From the NCBI RefSeq assembly GCF_000429085.1, contig NZ_AUBE01000008.1, forward strand, positions 124,001 through 188,000: a stretch of DNA of 64,000 bases, read 5' to 3'. The notes beneath the pieces were generated by a model. That model was not told the origin of the DNA and made no database searches. It worked only from the letters and a program-made list of their open reading frames with translations. This stretch comes from Streptomyces flavidovirens DSM 40150. Lineage in GTDB: Bacteria > Actinomycetota > Actinomycetes > Streptomycetales > Streptomycetaceae. The first letter of the stretch is position 1; each line of letters starts with the position of its first letter. Below are positions 61,078 to 64,000 of the stretch, piece after piece. Made by a program: the position numbers and the translations under genes.

Positions 61078-61533
61078 ATGAAGAACATCCCTTTCCTGAA
61101 CAACTGGCTCAAGCGCCGTGACACGGCGGCGCGCGGTACGGCCGTGTTCGGACCCGGCGCCGACGGAGACAGCGACACGGAAGGCCTGGCGGAACTGCTC
61201 GCCGAGTGCGAGCTGTTGCGCTCACGGGCAGGGGATGCCGGCCTCGAACTCGACGACTCCCCGGCCTCGTTGGAGGCCCTCGACCAGCTGACACCGCGCT
61301 GGCGCGACGACCCCGAGGAGCTGCCCTGGCTGGGCAACGACGCCGGTCTCTACCTCGGGTCCGTGATCGTACGTACGGTCCCCGGCGCGGCCTGGCAGCT
61401 GTGGCCGAGCGGCCAGCCGGTGGTCCGGCTGGCCTCGGGCCGTGAGATCAACGTGGTGGAGTTCGGTCTCGACTGGGCGGTCAACGGGGCGCCCGAGCTG
61501 TCCCAGGTGTACGCCGAGGTCTCGGAGCTCTGA
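61078..61533 (+). CDS. DUF6278-like cytoplasmic protein
   Basis: A 151-residue protein starting MKNIPFLNNWLKRR. The conserved tail ELPWLGNDAGLYLGSVIVRTVPGAAWQLWPSGQPVVRL...FGLDWAVNG resembles a Streptomyces DUF6278 family from memory. It is acidic in the middle and has no catalytic motif. Function unknown. Confidence 0.7.
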   Translation: MKNIPFLNNWLKRRDTAARGTAVFGPGADGDSDTEGLAELLAECELLRSRAGDAGLELDDSPASLEALDQLTPRWRDDPEELPWLGNDAGLYLGSVIVRTVPGAAWQLWPSGQPVVRLASGREINVVEFGLDWAVNGAPELSQVYAEVSEL

Positions 61534-61651
61534 CCACCCGAACTCTTTAGTGCGCCTTATGCCCCATTTAAGCGTGTCGTCTGTGAAGTCCCTTACCGGG
61601 CTGGATAGTTTGCGCTGACCTCGACACAGCTGAGAGTGGGTAGGGCTGCGT

Positions 61652-61825
61652 ATGGCCGTCGATCCGTTGATCGAGCTGCGTGACGTCAACAAGTACTACG
61701 GAAAGTCGCACGTCCTGCAGGACATCAGTCTCACCGTCGGCCGCGGGGAGGTGGTGGTGGTCATCGGCCCGTCGGGTCCGGGCAAGTCGACGCTGTGCCG
61801 GGCGGTGAACCGGCTGGAGACGGTC
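61652..61825 (+). pseudogene. gluA remnant (5' end of amino-acid ABC ATPase)
   Basis: About 58 residues match the start of a glutamate ABC ATPase: [50 protein letters not shown]. The Walker A has Pro for the usual Ser or Cys (GPSGPGKST). The frame ends within 15 bases at a TGA (61838-61840), and all downstream ATPase motifs are gone. It is joined directly to a permease fragment. Confidence 0.85.
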
Positions 61826-62560
61826 GCAGCCTCGGCATGACGTCCCATCAGACGCTGAGCGCCGTCGTGCTGCCGCAGGCCTTCCGCACCGTCATCCCGC
61901 CGATCGGCTCCACACTCATCGCACTCGCCGGGCCACAGACCCGCAAGCGGCACTTCCGCTACGGCGTCCTGTCGGCGCTCCTCATCCTCGCGCTCGCCGG
62001 CTGGGTGCTGTATCTGCTGTTCGACACCGGCCAGTTCACGTCCGCGAAGTGGACCCCTTTCGCGTACGAGGGCATCCAGGAGCGGCTCCTGCGCGGGCTC
62101 GACAACACCCTCAAGGCCTTCGCGTACGCCGCCGTGCTCTCTCTGGCACTCGGCGCGCTCCTCGCGACCGGCAGGCTCTCCGACCACCGAAGGGGGCAGC
62201 GGGAGGCGGCGTACTCACTCGGTATGCGCAAGACGCAGGTCATGGCGTACGTCCTGGTACCGCAGGGCGTATGCGCGATGTTGCCGACCATCATCAGCCA
62301 GTTGGTGGTCGCTCTGAAGGACACTTCACTCGGCTTGCTGATCACCTATGAGGAGTTCCTCCACGCCGGCAAAGTGATCGCGTCGAATCTCGACTACGAT
62401 TTGCCGTTCATCCCCGTAGTGATGGTGATCTCGCCGATCTGCATCGGGATGTGCATGCTGCTCTCCTGGTTCGCCCAGTGGGTGGCCAAGCGGGAGAAGC
62501 GCAGTCCCAAGACCGAGGCAGTGGAAGTGGGCCCGGCCGACGCGGGCACGCTGCTGCCGG
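61826..62560 (+). pseudogene. gluC-gluD permease remnants fused by deletions
   Basis: After the gluA stump, [34 protein letters not shown] (end of a GluC-type permease) is joined to RKRHFRYGVLSALLILALAGWVLYLLFDTGQFTSAKWTPFAYEGIQERLLRGLDNTLKAFAYAAVLSLALGALLATGRLSDHR (start of a GluD-type permease), then after a central deletion to REAAYSLGMRKTQVMAYVLVPQ...LPFIPVVMVISPICIGMCMLL. The binding-protein gene and most of gluC are missing. The frame has also lost its stop and runs into the downstream antisense gene. Confidence 0.85.
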
Positions 62561-62602
62561 GCGTGCATGAGCGAAAAAGGGCACGTGCTGCCCGGCAGCA
62601 GC
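62550..62602. terminator. Hairpin terminator after the glu remnant
   Basis: A 13-bp perfect stem (62550-62562 with 62590-62602) with a 27-base loop separates the remnant and the convergent hydrolase. Confidence 0.7.
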
Positions 62603-62608
62603 CGGAGA

Positions 62609-64000
62609 TCACTTGTCGCGCAGTGGGACCGACACGTACGACGGGTCGGACTCGGGCGACGAGAAGGTCAGCTGCGCGCCGGACGGGTTGTGTTCGATGT
62701 AGAGCGGGTCGACGGTGTCGATCACCAGGGCCAGCCGGTGGCCTGCCGGTACGTCGTAGGCGGTGGAGAAAAGCTCCAGGTCGACGGGGAACGGCTGGCC
62801 GGGTGTCCGGTCGTGGAAGGTGTACGGCGCATTGCTGACCAGCTTGCCGAGGCCGAGCGGCCCCACGTCGTAGAGGTATGCGACGAGGGTGCCGCTCGAC
62901 TTGGTGCTGGAGAGCGTCGTGTGAACCCTGGCGGTGCCGCGCACGCGCTGCGGCTCGGCGTACCGCTCCGACTGCCAGACCGACGCGTAGGTTCGCGGCA
63001 GCAGCGGTACGGACGCCACCGGCGGCAGCTTCAGGAACTGGTCGAGGGCGTTGGACAGCAGGACGATCCCGCCGTTGGCACCCGAGTCGACGTTCGCCCG
63101 GATGGTCTTGATGCCGCCCATGGCGATCTTCCGCTGGTTGGCGCCCACCGACTTCCAGTCGGGGTAGCTCTCGTACGCGCCGGTGGACCGGGACTTGAGC
63201 TGGACCGGCTGCTCACCGTCGATGCCGTTCGCCGCGCCGTTCAGGTGGTGGTCGAACCAGCGCTGGGCATTGGTCCACACGTCGCTCGGCAGCCCGAGCA
63301 GGCCGGTGGCCTCCGCGGTGGCGTGATCGCCGGGGCGCAGCTCCAGACGCTTGGGACCGGTGAGCTTCTCGTAGAAGTCCGCGTACTGGTTGGGCGGGAA
63401 GACGGTGTCGCCCCAGGCGTTGCCCAGCATGATCGCCGAGCCGTTCTTGTTGATCTGATCGAGGTAGGTGACGGGGGAGCGCTTGCGCCCCCACTCGATC
63501 ATGTCCTGCTCCTTGGCCAGGTTGGAGCCGAGGAAGTCCTTCATCGTCTGCTGGAGTTCGGGGCTCGGGCGGCCGGTGAGCTCGCCCGCGCCGCTCAGCA
63601 GCGCCGCGGCCTGGAGGTGCTGCGTACGGCCGCTGTAGATCGAGTCGATGAGGTCGGCCCAGCCGCTCAGCGCGACCACCGCCTTGATCCGCTTGTCGTG
63701 TCCGGCGGCGAGGAGGCTGATCCCGGCGCCGTACGACACGCCCGCCATGCCCACCTTCCGCGGGTCGGCCGGGGTGTTGGCGAGCGCCCAGTCGATGACC
63801 TTGGAGGCGTCGGCGATGTCCGGCGGGCCCGCGACCTCGATGTTGCCGCCCGACTGCCAGAAGCCGCGGGAGTTGTAGCTGACCACGACGTAGCCGGAGT
63901 CGGCGAGCTTCTTCGCCTGGGCGACGTACTCGATCTGCGGCGTGGCCCAGCTGGTCGGCAGCACGATCACCGGGTACGTGCGGCTGCCGTCGGCGCCGGC
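62609..64000 (-). CDS. S15/CocE-type alpha/beta hydrolase (5' end outside window)
   Basis: At least 463 residues of an X-Pro dipeptidyl-peptidase-like hydrolase, cut at its N-terminus by the window edge. The visible part has SYNSRGFWQSGG (oxyanion/Trp loop), nucleophile GVSYGAG, a helical cap, the Asp in GNAWGDTVFPPNQ and His in RPGDHATAE. The C-terminal jelly-roll-like domain (VRGTARVHTTLSS...YDVPAGHRLALVIDTVDPLY) is typical of the S15/PepX group. Many relatives are secreted; the signal region is not in view. Confidence 0.85.
   Translation of the reverse strand, partial: AGADGSRTYPVIVLPTSWATPQIEYVAQAKKLADSGYVVVSYNSRGFWQSGGNIEVAGPPDIADASKVIDWALANTPADPRKVGMAGVSYGAGISLLAAGHDKRIKAVVALSGWADLIDSIYSGRTQHLQAAALLSGAGELTGRPSPELQQTMKDFLGSNLAKEQDMIEWGRKRSPVTYLDQINKNGSAIMLGNAWGDTVFPPNQYADFYEKLTGPKRLELRPGDHATAEATGLLGLPSDVWTNAQRWFDHHLNGAANGIDGEQPVQLKSRSTGAYESYPDWKSVGANQRKIAMGGIKTIRANVDSGANGGIVLLSNALDQFLKLPPVASVPLLPRTYASVWQSERYAEPQRVRGTARVHTTLSSTKSSGTLVAYLYDVGPLGLGKLVSNAPYTFHDRTPGQPFPVDLELFSTAYDVPAGHRLALVIDTVDPLYIEHNPSGAQLTFSSPESDPSYVSVPLRDK

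Noticed and set aside
1..64000. CRISPR arrays, tRNA or rRNA genes and insertion sequences
   Set aside because: No regularly spaced repeats, no cloverleaf or rRNA segments and no transposase were recognised on either strand.

Overview
The window is about 70% GC, has almost no intergenic space inside operons, uses many GTG starts and ATGA/GTGA stop-start overlaps, and carries actinobacterial families (AftD-like DUF3068/DUF3367 proteins, PcaDC fusion, NarL-type two-component pairs). This points to a Streptomyces chromosome. From memory, the gene order (katA-glxR-hyi, urate genes, aceB, allR-allB-alc, GntR-ABC-ROK) resembles the purine/glyoxylate region of S. coelicolor (SCO62xx). That comparison is recollection, not a search. 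No rRNA, tRNA, CRISPR array or intact transposon was seen.

Layout. 1-780: tail of an upstream gene, then a gene-free stretch rich in hairpins. 0.78-4.2 kb (minus): catalase, tartronate-semialdehyde reductase and hydroxypyruvate isomerase. 4.7-9.0 kb: a small secreted protein and a lipoprotein-adaptor-ABC (MacAB-like) efflux operon. 9.0-9.65 kb: thiamine-binding-like protein and a YheO-type HTH protein. 9.8-15.2 kb: urate block (UraD, HIU hydrolase, uricase, a permease remnant, 8-oxoguanine deaminase, NCS2 permease). 15.4-17.8 kb (minus): a compact RiPP cassette whose short precursor, missed by length-based gene finding, ends in a six-cysteine core with inhibitor-cystine-knot spacing. 18.0-20.6 kb: a hydrolase lacking its Ser nucleophile, a membrane protein and an Fn3 lipoprotein. 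20.65-31.1 kb (minus): an envelope glycoconjugate-like cluster (Trm112, DMT transporter, methyltransferases, condensation-domain protein, 1,428-residue AftD-like protein, GT4, DUF3068). 31.3-36.6 kb: DUF2613-like peptide, PucR regulator, malate synthase, MocA-like nucleotidyltransferase, a wrecked Ser/Thr kinase gene and a small DUF5955-like gene. 36.7-40.4 kb: two-component system and ABC exporter. 40.5-44.1 kb: IclR regulator (AllR), allantoinase, allantoicase. 44.1-51.1 kb: SDR, RibD-like reductase, second two-component system, P450, alpha/beta hydrolase, Gfo/Idh oxidoreductase. 51.2-57.6 kb: GntR regulator, two paralogous sugar-binding lipoproteins, permease, ATPase, ROK kinase. 57.6-64 kb: membrane protein, PcaDC, metallo-hydrolase, exonuclease III, DUF6278-like gene, remains of a glutamate ABC operon and a truncated S15/CocE-type hydrolase.

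How it works together. 8-oxoguanine is deaminated to urate; uricase, HIU hydrolase and UraD give allantoin; AllB and Alc give ureidoglycolate and urea. Glyoxylate would then enter malate synthase or the Hyi/GlxR branch, and catalase removes uricase peroxide. Glyoxylate carboligase and ureidoglycolate lyase are not in the window. A near-identical 15-mer, TCAACA-N3-TGTTGA, lies over the predicted -35 of katA, uraD and aceB and beside the allB start. It unites these scattered genes into one probable AllR regulon.
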